From Chlorocebus sabaeus (taxonomy: Eukaryota > Chordata > Mammalia > Primates > Cercopithecidae): a DNA stretch of 64,000 bases. Under the pieces are notes generated by a model. That model ran no database searches, was not told the origin of the DNA, and saw only the letters and a list, made by a program, of their open reading frames with translations. The stretch spans positions 66,767,481 through 66,831,480 of the forward strand of contig NC_132916.1 in NCBI RefSeq assembly GCF_047675955.1. Reading direction: 5' to 3'. A program made the translations under genes and the position numbers. This document shows positions 1 through 11,890 of the stretch, piece by piece; position 1 is the stretch's first letter, and the number at the start of each line of letters is the position of its first letter.

Positions 1-2560
1 ATTCCTCTCTTCACCCTCTTAGTCTCCCAAAAAGATACCCAAACACATATGCCCACATTGACACAAAAATACCTCTTCAGCCTGCAGTTACTGTAGGATG
101 TAGTATATAAAATGGCTCTAAGAGGATATGTAAGTTATTAACATCTTGTTTGGACACAAATAGAGGCCCTCAAGGAGCTCTATTTTCAGTCTTTTAGGAA
201 GAACTCAAGGATAAATTACTAGGACCATACATCCACGAAATAGCAGTATTGAAACCCTACACGGGTATTGATGCTTTTGAGTACTGACATCTTGATATCA
301 AGAGAAGTCCCTTATATCATATCTGTAATATCATTCGATTCCAAATTGTTCTGTCTACCACTTCAGGGAATTCATTCCAGCAGAATCTTCCTTTTCGTAA
401 AGATCTTTTTGTATCATTTGACAACTGATAAGCAATTTTTAGCCAGGTATTATTTAGGCACATTCTTTTTATTTCTTACCTGTTCATGTTTCATTAAAAT
501 TTGTTATAAATTTTTGCCAACTGATTTATTGGTATAAATCATCTTTCAGCTTATTATTACTGTAAATGTTATTCACTGTTAGACAAATAAGTCATAATTA
601 TTATTATTGCCATTAGCATAATTGCGCTAGTATGATCATGATTAATATTATTAGAAACCTGCCACCCACCTCACTGAAAATGTTAAGAAATCCTATGTTT
701 ATTTTATAGATAAAAACTGTTATTAAAAACTTTCAGCACCTTAAACTCATGTCTTAAATTGTTTCCATTCCCATCCCAATAACATAAATAGTAGGACCGG
801 CTTCCATTTATTTGTGTGTACAATAATGCTTGATGAGGTCACTAAAGGTCACCAAGACATTTACAGAAACTTTCACTACTCCTTGAAAAGTATATAGTCC
901 TAATATATAGAGCTAGAGAAATCACTTCTTTTGGAACTATCAGAAAATATGTGATGGTTTTAATAGTTTTAGTTCATATGACTCCAAAAAGTCAAATAAT
1001 TGTAGTTAGCAGCATATTAATATAATCACCTCGCATATGGTTTTATATTTTGCCAGCTCCAATAAATCTACACCCTTATATCTATACTTATATTTTAAAT
1101 ATAAATTAGCACATCTCAATACTTAATAAGTATAAATTCAAGGAATAATGGACATCAACTTTTCCTTATAAAAGGAAGCAAAGGTGTCTCATAAATTAGG
1201 TGTTCACAACAGGAAAAGGCATTAATCAGCTTTCAAAAGCTAAATTTGTCTCAAGTTCATTATTATTCAAAGCAGTGAATTTTCCCTGGTAACATGTCAC
1301 AAAGGGAATAAGTAACGGAAATTCTAATGATAGCCCAGCAATTTAGCATGAGGTTTTAATTAATTAATCTGGAGTTTATGCACATAAGACTGATTATATG
1401 AACCAAAGTTCAATTCTACAAGTATTTCCTAAATTAAAGGAATGCTATGTATTTCAATGATGTCAAATATGAAAAAATAGTACAAAATATGATTCAGTAT
1501 GTACCAAAATTAAGAAGTAGTTATAGTACACTGCTTTGCCAAACAAGGCAATCATTAATTTTTCTCACACTAAAGTATGCAATAAAAGCATTTACAATTT
1601 CTCATTATATCTAACATTGAAAAATGATAACAAATTGATGATGTATGGGATTTATATTGATGAAAATTGGGATGACATGAGGAATAAGCACTGATATAGG
1701 AGTAGTATTAAACCTGGGCTTTCTGAGTTTGACTCTGGTTACAAATAACTTCACAAAAACCATTGACTATTAGATGTATCTGTCCCTACACAGAAAAAAA
1801 GAAAAGAAAACTGGGCATGCACAAATTTTAAAATCAGTATTTTCCAGAAAGATGAGTATAATCTTCCTACCAATAAATCTAATTGATTCAGTTCTGGTGC
1901 CATAATGTTCATTAACTCCTTTTGTATTAAAATGATTTGAAATAACATAAAAACCTGAGCATGTTGAATCTTATATGCTAACAGTCCAGTTCTAATACAC
2001 TTATATTTGTGGTCATTACTAATAACATTCATCACATACACATAGCCAACCTTAATGCAAATGTTTCCCATTTGCTAATGACAGTTTTTGATTACTTCAG
2101 ATGAGAGCTCCCAAAGTTAGGTTTATATGATGCAGATTGTCTTATAATGGAAGAACTTGTTAATTGAAGAATCACACTTATATCCCTTCAGTTTTAGGTA
2201 GGAATATCTGAAGGACTGACCTCTAAGTTGCTTAGAGCTATCATTTTTTTAATTTCAGAAGGCACTGTGCTAGTTGCCTCTGCTTCTACACTTTTTCTAT
2301 AACCTTTCTTTAATCTTTCTTTAAGCTCTTACTCAGCAGGCATGAAACGTATTTAGGAACACATGTTTTGTAAAAGTCTTTCAGTTTAAAATTAGAAAAC
2401 ATTTACAGACTTGTTAAGGCAATAGAAGGTTTTGGTTAAGAAACCCATGGAAGGAAGGACATAGAAACCATCTTAGCAGTTGTACAACTTTTTATCTCAG
2501 TACTTCTAATTGGCCTATGTCAAGTCTCACGAAGGGTGAGAGTAGCGGATTGTCAGCATT
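1..2560. other. AT-rich intergenic DNA, nothing recognised
   Basis: No exon-like reading frame, recognisable repeat, RNA gene or CpG island was seen. Open frames here are short, AT-driven and unlike known proteins. Very old repeats may be present but diverged beyond recognition by eye. Confidence 0.5.
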
Positions 2561-2599
2561 CAGAATACAGCGTTCTCTTATTTGTGTGTGTCTAACATT

Positions 2600-3240
2600 C
2601 ATGCTCCCCAAGGGCATTAGATTGGGTTCTGTAGGAAAAGATTCTGAGATAATAAGCTCTCTGCAGAAACTTTATTGAAAAGTATTCTCAGGAATTGCCT
2701 GCATAAAGAAATGAGGAAGGCAGGACTGAACAGAGAAAGAAACACCTGCAATGTCATTGCAACGGAGGTGTTAGGCAATGCCAAGGGCAAATGGAATGAA
2801 CCCTGAGTATTGTTCCGAATTGAGATGGGAGTAGGCCGTTTAGCACCACATCAGCCAGTTACTGGTTATGTGTCAGCCTCTAGGAAGTGACATAAACTGG
2901 CTGAAATATTTCCCTGCAATGGAGGGTTATTCTCAGTGAGTGAAATAGTTGTACACTGTCACAGCCAATATTCCCAGCAGTAGAGAAATGGCGCTTAGGT
3001 GAAGGATCAGAGCATTCATCACACCAGGAAGGGACATATGACTGGGTCAGGATACCCTCATCTAAATAGGACCATCTCATTAGGCTTGGCTTATTATACC
3101 AAGTCTATTCATGGTTGCCATTGGTTGGTGCCCTAAGAGCTGGTCTAACCAGTTATGCGAAGTAAATTGGTCTGTTCTCACCCAAAACATAAAGTGTGAA
3201 GGATTGCCAAAGAGTCTACATGTGGCAGGGATGTAAAGGT
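2600..3240 (-). repeat. possible ERVL-type LTR, minus strand
   Basis: Read on the minus strand, the segment ends with an AATAAA-like polyadenylation signal (plus coordinates about 2670) followed by a stretch resembling the terminal part of ERVL-class LTRs. No internal viral region, paired LTR or target duplication was found. The family cannot be named from memory, and the call rests on the 3' end only. Confidence 0.35.
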
Positions 3241-3329
3241 TTACAAATTCATCTTCAATATAACAAATTACCAGCTTCTCAATAACAACACAGAAAGAGC
3301 AACAATATAATATTGTATGTTAATTTGGC

Positions 3330-3470
3330 ATCTACAGTCTAAATATTATGCTAAATACTTTACACAATTTATCTAATTTAATCGTAACAGGAACCCTATG
3401 AGGTAAGTGTTATTTTACTGTTACAGAAGGAAAATTGAAACCCAGAAAAAAACAGAAAACGTATCCAGTA
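3330..3470 (-). repeat. MIR SINE fragment
   Basis: The stretch carrying CCCTATGAGGTAAG followed by a gapped 'acagaaggaaaattgaaaccc' block is the reverse complement of the MIR core (GAAACTGAG-type box next to CCCTATGAGGT). It is diverged and short, as expected for a mammalian-wide SINE. Confidence 0.6.
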
Positions 3471-4329
3471 ACATACAAACAGTAAATCACCAGCCTTGAA
3501 ACAAAGAGTTTCAGAGTCTTTCATTTTAAGAATTTTACTAAACAACCCACAGAGTCTGGCTTATTAATGACTTTATACTACTTGCCACTTGCATGGAAAT
3601 CTGTTGGCTTCATTTTACATATAAATCATTTTAAGTGTAAAGCCATGTGTACTATATTACAAATATTATAAAATTGACATTGTATTTATTCAGAGGTCCT
3701 ATATCCAATGATCTTAACTCTTCAGAACATTATTGAGAACCACAAGACCAGTTTAAGAGACTTTTGCGTTCTGGAAGAAATGGAATAATAGGGATTGAAT
3801 AATCTCTTCTGTCCTAAACAACCAGATGATTGGACAAAACCTATAACAGTCATTATAAAAGATGAGACTGCTATTGGAAAACAAGTAGCACAGGACTGTA
3901 ATCTCTGAGAAAAGGGAAACAAATTGAGTGATCCCTGAATGTATCAGCTTACTCCAGAGGCAGTTTTCACACCACCTTTTAGGAAGATGGAACCCTAACA
4001 GAGCCCAGTGGTCTCACTGAATTGAGGAACCAGAGATCAACGTTGGAGGAGTAAAGATAGTTAGAATTTGCTAAGAATATGGTACTGTAGAGGTAGAAGC
4101 TAAACAGGGAGAACTTCAGAGATCTGCAGAGAGGTCTACTTGAGGCTCTGAGTATTGACCTGTTCATGTGTGACAAGTAAATACCCAAGGCCAGAGAGAC
4201 ACTTGAAAACATTTGAAATACAAACAGGGCTGAAAGTAATTTGTCTCCAGAGCAGAGTGGAAAGGCCTTGCAATGTAAGGTCTATCCTGTAGAATGCTCA
4301 CAAATATGTTACTTTGGTTGTGAGCCTAA

Positions 4330-4512
4330 ATTTGCCCTATATGACAAGCTAATCTAGACCTACCTTGCCAATGTTTAAATAAAGCTTCAAAGATATCTAC
4401 CTGATTCCTGTAAACTACTGCATGCCAGAACAAATTCTAACATTATTTAAAATTCAGCAAACAACAAAATAAAATTTACAACATCGGACATCCAGTCAAA
4501 AATTACCTGTTA
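4330..4512 (+). repeat. ancient L1M/HAL1-like 5' region, left fragment
   Basis: The block just before the Tigger1 element (4420-4512), with an A-rich 'aataaaattta' segment and 'catccagtcaaaaattacc', resembles the 5' untranslated/ORF1-proximal region of ancient L1M or HAL1 elements. Similar L1 sequence resumes at about 7600, after the transposon, so this is probably the host element that Tigger1 entered. Confidence 0.4.
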
Positions 4513-4807
4513 CAGAATTACCTCATTTTATTGTGTTTCATTTTATTGTCCTTTGCAGATAGCGCATTTTTTACAAATTAAAAGTGGGTATCAACCCTGC
4601 ATCCAGCAAGTCCATCAGCACCATTTTCCCAATGGCATGTGCTCATTTTGTGTCTCTGTGTCACATTGGGGGAATTCTCACAAAATTTCAAAAGTTTTCA
4701 TGATTATTACATCTTTTATGATGATCTGTGATCAGTGACCTTTGATGATACTATTGTAATTTTTTTGGGACACCTCAGAAACTGCCTATACAAAATGGTG
4801 AATTTCA

Positions 4808-7323
4808 TTGACAAGTGTTGTGTGTGTTCTTACTGCTCTACCAATTGGCTATTTACCCATGTCTCTACATCTCCTAGGGCTCCCTATTCCTGAAGACTCA
4901 ACAATGTTCGAATTAGGCCAAATAATAACCCAACAAAGGCCTCTAAGTGTTCAAGCAAAAGAAAGAGTCACGGGTCTCTCATTTGAAATAAAAAACTAGA
5001 AATGATTAAGCCAAGTGAAGAAGGCATGACCAAAGCCAAGCCAAGATAGACTGAAAGCTCGATCTCTTGCTCTAGTTAGCCAACTTGTGAATGCAAAGGA
5101 TAAGTTCCTGAGGGAAATTAAAAGTGCTACTACAATTAATACAAGAATGATAAGAAAGCAACAAAACCTTATTGTTGACATGGGGAAAATAATAGAGGTC
5201 TAGATAGAAGATCAAACTGTAACTCAGTAGCTTAGTTTCAAAACACATTTTAAAACCTTTTTTTCATTTTCTATTTTCTCCCAAGTCTCAAGATATAACC
5301 TTGAAGCAAATGACAGAAATCTTTTATTCCCTTCTTAGTCTTAAAAAAAAAAAAATGATTAAAACATGCTTTAAAGCTCTTTGTTTCCCTCCGTTTCCCA
5401 CTCTACACTCTGTTACACCATGCACATTTACCTAACTATATACTTGTTTTTAATTTTGTGCTTACTTAGAAGTTCCAGGGGCTAATTTTGAGACAGGCCA
5501 GGAATGGAGATCTAAGCTGCAAAATTCTAGAGATTACCTCAAGGTGGTAGTCAATACCCAGCCATTGTTGATATGACCCCAGACCACACTCCAGGTGGAC
5601 CATGACTCAAGACAGCTGCCAGAATAAGACACACAGACCCTGTACCCAGCACTACTCCCCACATGCCTCTCACTCCCAATTCCCTTTTTAAGTCCCTCTC
5701 CTTAGCATAAAGTTTGAAATGGTTCCTTTAAGGCATGAGCCTTGGCCATTTCTCCCATTGTTAGCTCTGGAATAAAGTCACTTTCCTTTCACTGAATTTT
5801 GTCCATGTTATTGGCTTTGCAAGAAGTGAGCAGCTGAGTTTGTATTGGGTTACAAAACCAGCCACAACATTCCCTTAAGCCAAAACCTAATCCAGAAAAT
5901 ACCCTCTCTTCAGTCCTATGAAGGCTAAGAGAGGTAAAGAAGCTGCAAAAGAAAAGTTTGAGGCTAGCAGAGATTGGTTTATGAGGATTGAAGAAAGCAG
6001 CCATAAAAATAACCATGCAATGCAAGATGGTATATTGCCATACCATATTGTCATACCATAAAAATGCAAAATGAAGTGGCAAGTGCTAGTGTAGAAGCTA
6101 TAGCAAGTTATGCAGAAGATCCAAAATAATTGATGAAGGTGGCAACACAAAACAACAGATTTTCCATGTATATCAAATAGCCTTACACTGGGAGAAGATG
6201 CCATTTAAAACTTTCATAGCTAGAAAGAAGTCAATACCTGGGCTCAATGCTTCAGCAGACAGGCCTGACTCTTGTTAGGAGCTAATACAGTTGGTAACTT
6301 AAAGTTGAAGCTAATATTCATTTGGAATTCACAAAAATCTTATAACCCTTAAGAATTATGCTAAATCTACTCTGCTTGCATTCTATAAATAGAATCACAA
6401 AACCTAGATGAGACAACATCTGTTTATGGCATAGTTTACTGAATATTTTAAATGCACTATTGAGACTTACTGCTCAAAAAAAGGGATTCCTTTCAAAATA
6501 TTATTGCTGATTGACAATGCACCTAGTCACCCAATAGCTCTGGTGTAGAGGTACAAAAAGATTCATGTTGTCTTTATGCCTGCTAACACAATATCTATTC
6601 TGCAGCCAATGGAACAACGAGTAATTTCAACTTTTAAGTCTTATTACTTAAGAAATACATGTAATAAAGCTATAGATAGTGATTCTTCTGACAGATCTGG
6701 TCGACGTAAATTGAAAATATTCTGGAAAGAATTCATCATTCTAGATGCCATTAAGAATATTTGTGATTCATAGAAGGAGGTCAAAATATCAACAGGAATT
6801 TGAAAGAAGTTGATTCCAAACCTTGTGGAAAACTTGGAAAGTTTCAAGACTTCAGGAGAGGAAGTAACTGCAGATGGGATGGAAAGAGCAAGAGAATTAG
6901 AATTAGAAGTGGGGTCTGAAGTTGTGACTGAATTGCTGTGATCTCATGATAAAACCAGGAGTTGCTGCTTATGGATGAGGAAAGAAAGTATTTCTTGAGA
7001 TAGAATCTACTCCTGGTGAAAATGCTGTGAATATTGTTGAAATAACAACAAAGGATGTAGAATATCCCATAAACTTAGTGGATAAAGCAGCAGCAGGGTT
7101 TGAGAAGATTGGCTCCAGTTTTGAAAAAAGTTCTACTGTGGGTAAAATACTGTCAAAAAGCGTTGCATGCTACAGAGAGATATTTTATGAAAGGAAGAGT
7201 CAGTTGATGTGGCAGACTTCATTGTCTTACACTAAGAAATTGCCACAGTTACCCCAAAGTTTGGCAGCCAACATCCTGATCTGTCAGCAGCCATCTACAT
7301 CAAGGCAAGATCCTCCACAGTGA
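4808..7323 (+). pseudogene. Tigger1 transposase relic
   Basis: Decayed pogo/Tigger-family transposase related to the domesticated TIGD proteins and to CENP-B. Intact families encode an N-terminal helix-turn-helix DNA-binding region and a DDE catalytic core, and cut and paste at TA sites. Here the frame is broken into separate pieces: the start region near 4900-5210, the middle part after the LTR at 5855-6560, the DDE-proximal piece at 6576-6773 and the C-terminal piece at 7027-7323. Many stop codons and indels separate these pieces, and the LTR sits inside the coding part. No function is expected. The pieces match the Tigger1 protein by recall, not by search. Confidence 0.8.
5218..5854 (+). 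mobile_element. solo LTR, ERV1-like, nested in Tigger1
   Basis: A 637 bp unit begins TGTAAC and ends GTTACA (perfect 6 bp inverted ends, canonical TG...CA). It is flanked by a perfect 4 bp duplication AAAC (5214-5217 and 5855-5858). Removing it rejoins the Tigger1 coding sequence exactly. A 4 bp duplication is typical of class I (gammaretrovirus-like, ERV1) integration. A polyadenylation signal AATAAA near 5771 gives + orientation. There is no internal viral sequence, so this is a recombined solo LTR. The exact LTR family was not identified. Confidence 0.85.
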
Positions 7324-7599
7324 AAATGTTACAACTCCCTGAAGCCTCGGGTGATCATTAGCATTTTTAAACAATAAACTATTCAATTCTGACCTTGTGA
7401 CAAAAAGCAATCATAGACAATACGTAAATGAAAGGATATGGCTAGGCTACAGTTAAACCTTATTTCACAGAAGAGGTGGCACCCCCATGAGCTATAGTTT
7501 GTGGAACCCCTTCCTAGAGCTAAAAGTACCACATTGGATATTTTTTTAAAAGCCATGAATAGTATTAACTTCAGATGAGATTCTATAGCGAAGAGATTA

Positions 7600-7860
7600 G
7601 TGAAATTAACACAGTAACTCTTCATAATGAAATATAATGAGAATGAAGATGGAAAAGGAGGAATATAGAGAGGATCAGTTACCTTTGAAACCATATGAAG
7701 CAGTCTAGCTGAAAAATTGGAGTCCCTGAAGACAGAAAGGGGACAGAAAAAATATTTTAAAAAATAATGGCTGATTATTTTTCCCAAAATTTATTGAAAA
7801 CAAACCCACAGATCAAGACAACTCCAGAAACTCCAAGAAGATGAGGAAAGTAGGCTTAGA
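7600..7860 (+). repeat. ancient L1M/HAL1-like fragment, right side
   Basis: The stretch ending '...aaacccacagatcaagacaactccagaaactcc' resembles the ORF1-proximal part of ancient L1M/HAL1 elements. Together with the 4330-4512 piece it suggests that Tigger1 inserted into this LINE. The segment 7381-7600 between them is unassigned. Confidence 0.4.
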
Positions 7861-8034
7861 CATGTTAGGTAATTTTTCCAAAGTTTTTTTATTACAAGGT
7901 ATGTACCTATTCATGTTTGTTTATTCAAGAACTCAAGTTTATACCTCTTTGGTACACTTTCTCCCAAGCTTGCCAGAATGAGTCTAGTCTCCATAATAAG
8001 AGTGAAAATACTGCTTTTGGAGAAACCCATATGT

Positions 8035-8160
8035 ATCGGTCACTGTACAAGATATTATCTCATGTACTATCTCATTTGGTCACAACATATCTAGTAGGTA
8101 AGAATCATTTTCTCCATTTTACAGATGGAAGAACTGAAACTAGCAAAATGAATATTGTGT
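8035..8160 (-). repeat. MIR SINE fragment
   Basis: Contains the reverse complement of the MIR core: a 'ctcattt...acaacatatctagtaggtaag' stretch followed by 'ccattttacagatggaagaactgaaac'. Diverged as usual for MIR. Confidence 0.65.
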
Positions 8161-8520
8161 GTTTAAATAATTGCCAGTAAAGTAGCGAAAAAAAATGCAC
8201 TCTCAAGTCTTCTGGATTTCCAGGCAGGGCTTTCCTATGGAGATATGTGGATGGCATATCGCTCGCCAAAAATAATAGCTGTAGATATGTGGGTGACCTA
8301 TCCAAAAAAGAAACTGTTTTATGTGTTATACAACTAGAAATCATTCAGTTTAGGAATATTTTAAACACGAACTCATTGAAAAAGGAGGAAAATAAGACCT
8401 TCAATTTAACCATTAGGTCAAGCAATTGCTGGCACCGTCTAAATTACTGACAATAAATCTCAGAGCAAGTACAATACTTCTAAGTATGGTTATAAGAATT
8501 AGAATCATAAAACCATAGAA

Positions 8521-8625
8521 TTGTGAAATTACTTACACATCATAGAATCCAATCCCTTCTTTTTGGAGAAATGGAAACATACCCCAGAAGGTTAAATCAT
8601 TTGTCCAAAATAACATGATTGGTTA
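8521..8625 (-). repeat. MIR-like fragment (weak)
   Basis: 'ggagaaatggaaac...agaaggttaaatcatttgtcc' resembles the antisense MIR/MIR3 core. It is too diverged for a firm assignment. Confidence 0.35.
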
Positions 8626-9069
8626 TTGACCCTTTCTACTAAGCCATCCCCAGTTTCATTCCAGAAAATATAAATTATTCATGCAGAAAGACAAACCTAA
8701 TTTTGGCAGGTCAGAGATTTCAGTGAGATGTGAATTGGCTAAGGGTTGTGATTTATGAATCTAGGCAGCTATTCAGATTGCCTTATCTCAGCTGTCCCTC
8801 TGTGAAACATACTATTCTGAGTACCTAAATTGACCTCTATTCAACCCCACTTTACCATCATTGGGTATGTCATGAGAAGAAGGGTAAATTACTCTGACAC
8901 AATGCAAAATACTGAGAATCAAAAAATGGTAGAGAGGAAACATATATACAGATTACTTTCCCTTGTTTTCCAGATGTAAAATAAGCCAAGACAGCTTGTG
9001 ACCATACTCTGAAGGATTAAATATAAATCATGCTTTATTTTAAGCAAATTATCAGCAGCATACATTTCA

Positions 9070-9122
9070 ACCATATACACATATACATGTATATGCACAT
9101 ACACATATACATACATACACAA
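9070..9122. repeat. AC/AT-rich simple repeat (catata-type)
   Basis: Imperfect alternating purine-pyrimidine run of ATAC and ATACAT units, followed directly by an L2-like 3' end. Confidence 0.75.
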
Positions 9123-9129
9123 GTACTCA

Positions 9130-9240
9130 TGCTATTATGTAAGCCCCATGGAGGCAAGGGCTACACTGTACTCACAAATTTCTAACACCTCGTACAGCAG
9201 CTAGTATTATAGATATTCAAAATTTATTTAAATGAAAAAA
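9130..9240 (+). repeat. L2 LINE 3' end
   Basis: 'gtaagccccatggaggcaagggc' followed by 'tattcaaaatttatttaaatg' matches the conserved 3' end of L2 (chromosome-wide 'GTAAGCTCCATGAGGGCAGGG' type). Confidence 0.65.
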
Positions 9241-9307
9241 TGGGTGAATAAGGACAAACACATAGAAAAGCACAGCTCTAAAGCAATGAATGTAACTTGC
9301 TTTTTTA

Positions 9308-9831
9308 TTTTCAGATTTATTGTGGTATAGCTAACAAACAATTGTGTGTATTTAGGGTGTACAACTTCATGTTTTGATATTCATATACATTGTGAAATAA
9401 TCACCACAGTAAAGCTAATTGACATATCCATCACCTCCCATAATTATCTTCATGTGTGTGTGCACACATATTCACAGTAAGAATATGTAATATGTAAGAG
9501 TTACCTCTTACCAAATTTCAAGTATACAATACAGTATAGTTAACTATAGTCACATTGCTGTACATTTGATTTCCAGAAGCTATTCATCTTGCATAACTGA
9601 AACTTTCTAGTCTTTGACTATCTCCCCATTTCCCATTCCCCACTAGCTTCTGGCAATCACCATTCTACTCTCTGCTTCTATAAGTTTGACTATTTTACAG
9701 ATTCCATATATAGTGAAATCATATAGTATCTGTCTTTCTGTTTCTGGCTTATTTCCCTTAAACATAATGTCCTTCATTTTTATTCATGTTACAAACGGCA
9801 GGATTTTCCTCATTTTAAAGCCTTAATAATA

Positions 9832-9873
<42 letters not shown>

Positions 9874-9895
9874 TCTCTCTCTGTGTGTGTGTGTG

Positions 9896-9940
<45 letters not shown>

Positions 9941-11613
9941 TTTCTTTATACATTAATCTGTGGATGGACATTTAGGTTGTTTCCATACCTTGGCTATTGT
10001 TGAATCAGGCTATAGTGAACACTGCAGTGCAGATAGCTCTATGAGATAATAATTTCATTCCCTTCAAGTGTATACCTAGAAGTAAGATTGCTGAATTATT
10101 AGGGTAGCTCTATTTTTAATTTTTTGAGGAATCTCCCTACTGTTTTCCTTAATTACTATATCAATTTACACTCCCACCAACAGTATGTACAAGTGCTCTC
10201 TTTTCTCCACATTCGACCAACACATCTTTTTTTTAATAATAGCTATCCTAACAGGTGTGAAGTGATATCTTATTGTGATTTTGATTTGTGTTTTTCTGAT
10301 AATAAGAGATGTTGAGCACTTTTTAATATACTTATTGGCCATCTATGGTTCTTCTTTTGAGAAATGTCTATTCTTCTGCCCATTTTTGAGTCAGGTTATT
10401 TGGGGGAATTTTTTTTTTCTGTTGAGTTGTATGAGTTCTTTATATATTTTGGATATTAACCCTTATCAGATATACAGTTTGCAAATAATGTTCTCCCAAT
10501 CTGTAGGTTGCTCATTCAATGTTGGGTTTTGGGTGTGTGGGGGAGGTTATTTGGTTTTGGGTTTGAAGGTTTTTTACTTTTGTGTGTATGTGGTTTTTGT
10601 TTTGTTCTGTTTTGTTTTGTTTTTGCTGTGCAGGAGCTTTTTAATTCAAATAACTTATCTTTTTTTTTTTGTTTCTGTTGTCTGGCTTTAAGTGTCCTAT
10701 CCAAAAATCCATGCTCAGACCAACGTAAAGAAGCTTTTGCTTTATGTTTCCTTCCAGTAGTTTTATGTTCTCAAGTCTTACACTTAAAACTTTAATTTAT
10801 TTGGAGTTGATTTTTGTATAGGGGATGAAATAAAGGTCCAGTTTCATTTTTCTGCATGTGGATATCCAGTTTTCCCAGCATGATTTGTTGAAGAAACTAT
10901 CACTTCCCCCAATGGATTTTCTTTACATTCTTGTTGAAGATAAGTTGACCTTCTGGTGGACTTATTTTGGGGCTCCCTTAAGTTCCATTTGTCTATATGT
11001 CTGTTTTTATGCCAATACTATACTATTTTGATTATTGTAGTCCTTATAGTATATTTTGAAATCAGGAAGTATGATGCCTCCAGCTTTGTTTTTCTTGATC
11101 AATATCGCTTCGATTATTTGGGGTCTTTTGTAGTTTCATATAAATTTTAGGATTATTTTTTCAATTTCTGTATAAAATGCATTGAGATTTTAATAGAGAT
11201 TGCATTGACTCTGTAGATCACTTTGGATAGTGTGGACACTTTAATAATATTAATTTTTCCAATACATGCGTATGAATGTCTTTCCATTTATCTTTTTTCT
11301 TCATCCGTGTTTTATAATTTTCATTGTACAAGTCTTTCACCTCTTTGGATAAGTTAATTCATAAGTATTTTTTTTCTTTTTACAGCTACTGTAAATAAGA
11401 TTGTTTTATTAATTTCTTTTTCAGATAGCTCATTTTTTGTTTGTGTGCAGATATGTCACTGATTTTTGTGTGTAGATTTTGTGTTCTGCAACTTTACTGA
11501 ACTCATTTGTTGGTTCTAACAGGATTTTTTTGGTTGAGTCTTTAGTGTTTCCTACTTGTATAATTATGTTATCTGCAAACAGAGATAATTTTACTTCTTT
11601 TTTGTGATTTAGA
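9308..11613 (-). mobile_element. L1M (L1MA/MB-like) 3' half, antisense
   Basis: Read on the minus strand this is the end of LINE-1 ORF2 followed by an L1M-type 3' untranslated region at 9308-9830. The antisense hallmark 'tttaggttgtttccatacc' (9970) corresponds to the 'ggaaacaacctaaatgtccatc' box near the end of ORF2, and the sequence continues back through ORF2 to about 11613, where an LTR begins. ORF2 is broken by stops and indels. Long open frames on the + strand at 10275-10795 are shadows of this T-rich antisense sequence. The CT/GT microsatellite 9834-9939 lies at the 3'UTR/ORF2 junction. Confidence 0.82.
9834..9939. repeat. compound (CT)n(GT)n(CT)n(GT)n microsatellite
   Basis: Uninterrupted except for single-base changes, 106 bp of alternating CT and GT tracts in four blocks. 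Likely polymorphic in length. It is embedded in the antisense L1M. Confidence 0.95.
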
Positions 11614-11890
11614 TGTTGATATGGTTTGTATTTGTGTTCGTGTCCAAATCTCGTTGAATTATAATCCTCAGTGTTGGAAGTGGGGCCTGTGGGAGATGTT
11701 TGGCTCATGGGGGCAGATTTCCTCCTCAGTGCTACTCTTGTGATAGTGAGTGCTCGTGAGATCTGGTTGTTTAAAAGTGTGTAGCAGCTCCCCACTCTTT
11801 CTCTCTCTCTTCCTCCTACTCTGGCTATGCAAAGATGTGCCTGCTTCTCCTTCGCCTTCTGCCATGATTTTAAGTTTTCCCCAGCCATGC
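11614..11890 (+). repeat. MaLR LTR (MST/THE1-like), 3'-truncated
   Basis: Begins 'tgttgatatggtttg' and carries landmarks of the ERVL-MaLR LTR: 'ccaaatctcgttgaattataatcc', 'gtggggcctgtggg', 'catgggggcagattt', 'cttgtgatagtgagtgctcgtgagatctg', and 'ttctccttcgccttctgccatgatt'. The usual LTR end (ACTAATACA) is missing, so it stops early near 11890. It starts exactly where the antisense L1M ends, so either the L1M or the LTR is broken at that junction. Confidence 0.82.

Larger units (their letters stand above)
4513..7380 (+). mobile_element. Tigger1 DNA transposon, interrupted and 3'-truncated
   Basis: The element starts with a diverged Tigger1 terminal sequence (CAGAATTACCTCATTTTATTG) right after a TA dinucleotide, the expected mariner/Tigger target. 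It runs through the 5' region and into the pogo-like transposase reading frame, which is full of stops and frameshifts. Recognisable remnants are the helix-turn-helix start near 4960-5200, the DDE-region remnant MPANTISILQPM at 6576 and the C-terminal remnant INLVDKAAAGFEK at 7075. A 637 bp solo LTR interrupts it at 5218-5854. The 3' end fades after the AATAAA near 7375, and no clear 3' terminal inverted repeat was found. It is a dead relic. Confidence 0.88.

Noticed and set aside
5218..5854. Insert within Tigger1 read as part of the transposon
   Set aside because: It has LTR ends TG...CA, a polyadenylation signal and a 4 bp duplication, and Tigger1 sequence continues cleanly across it.
10275..10795. 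138- and 95-codon plus-strand frames rich in Phe, Cys and Leu
   Set aside because: They are translations of the T-rich antisense L1M ORF2 and have membrane-like composition only by base bias.
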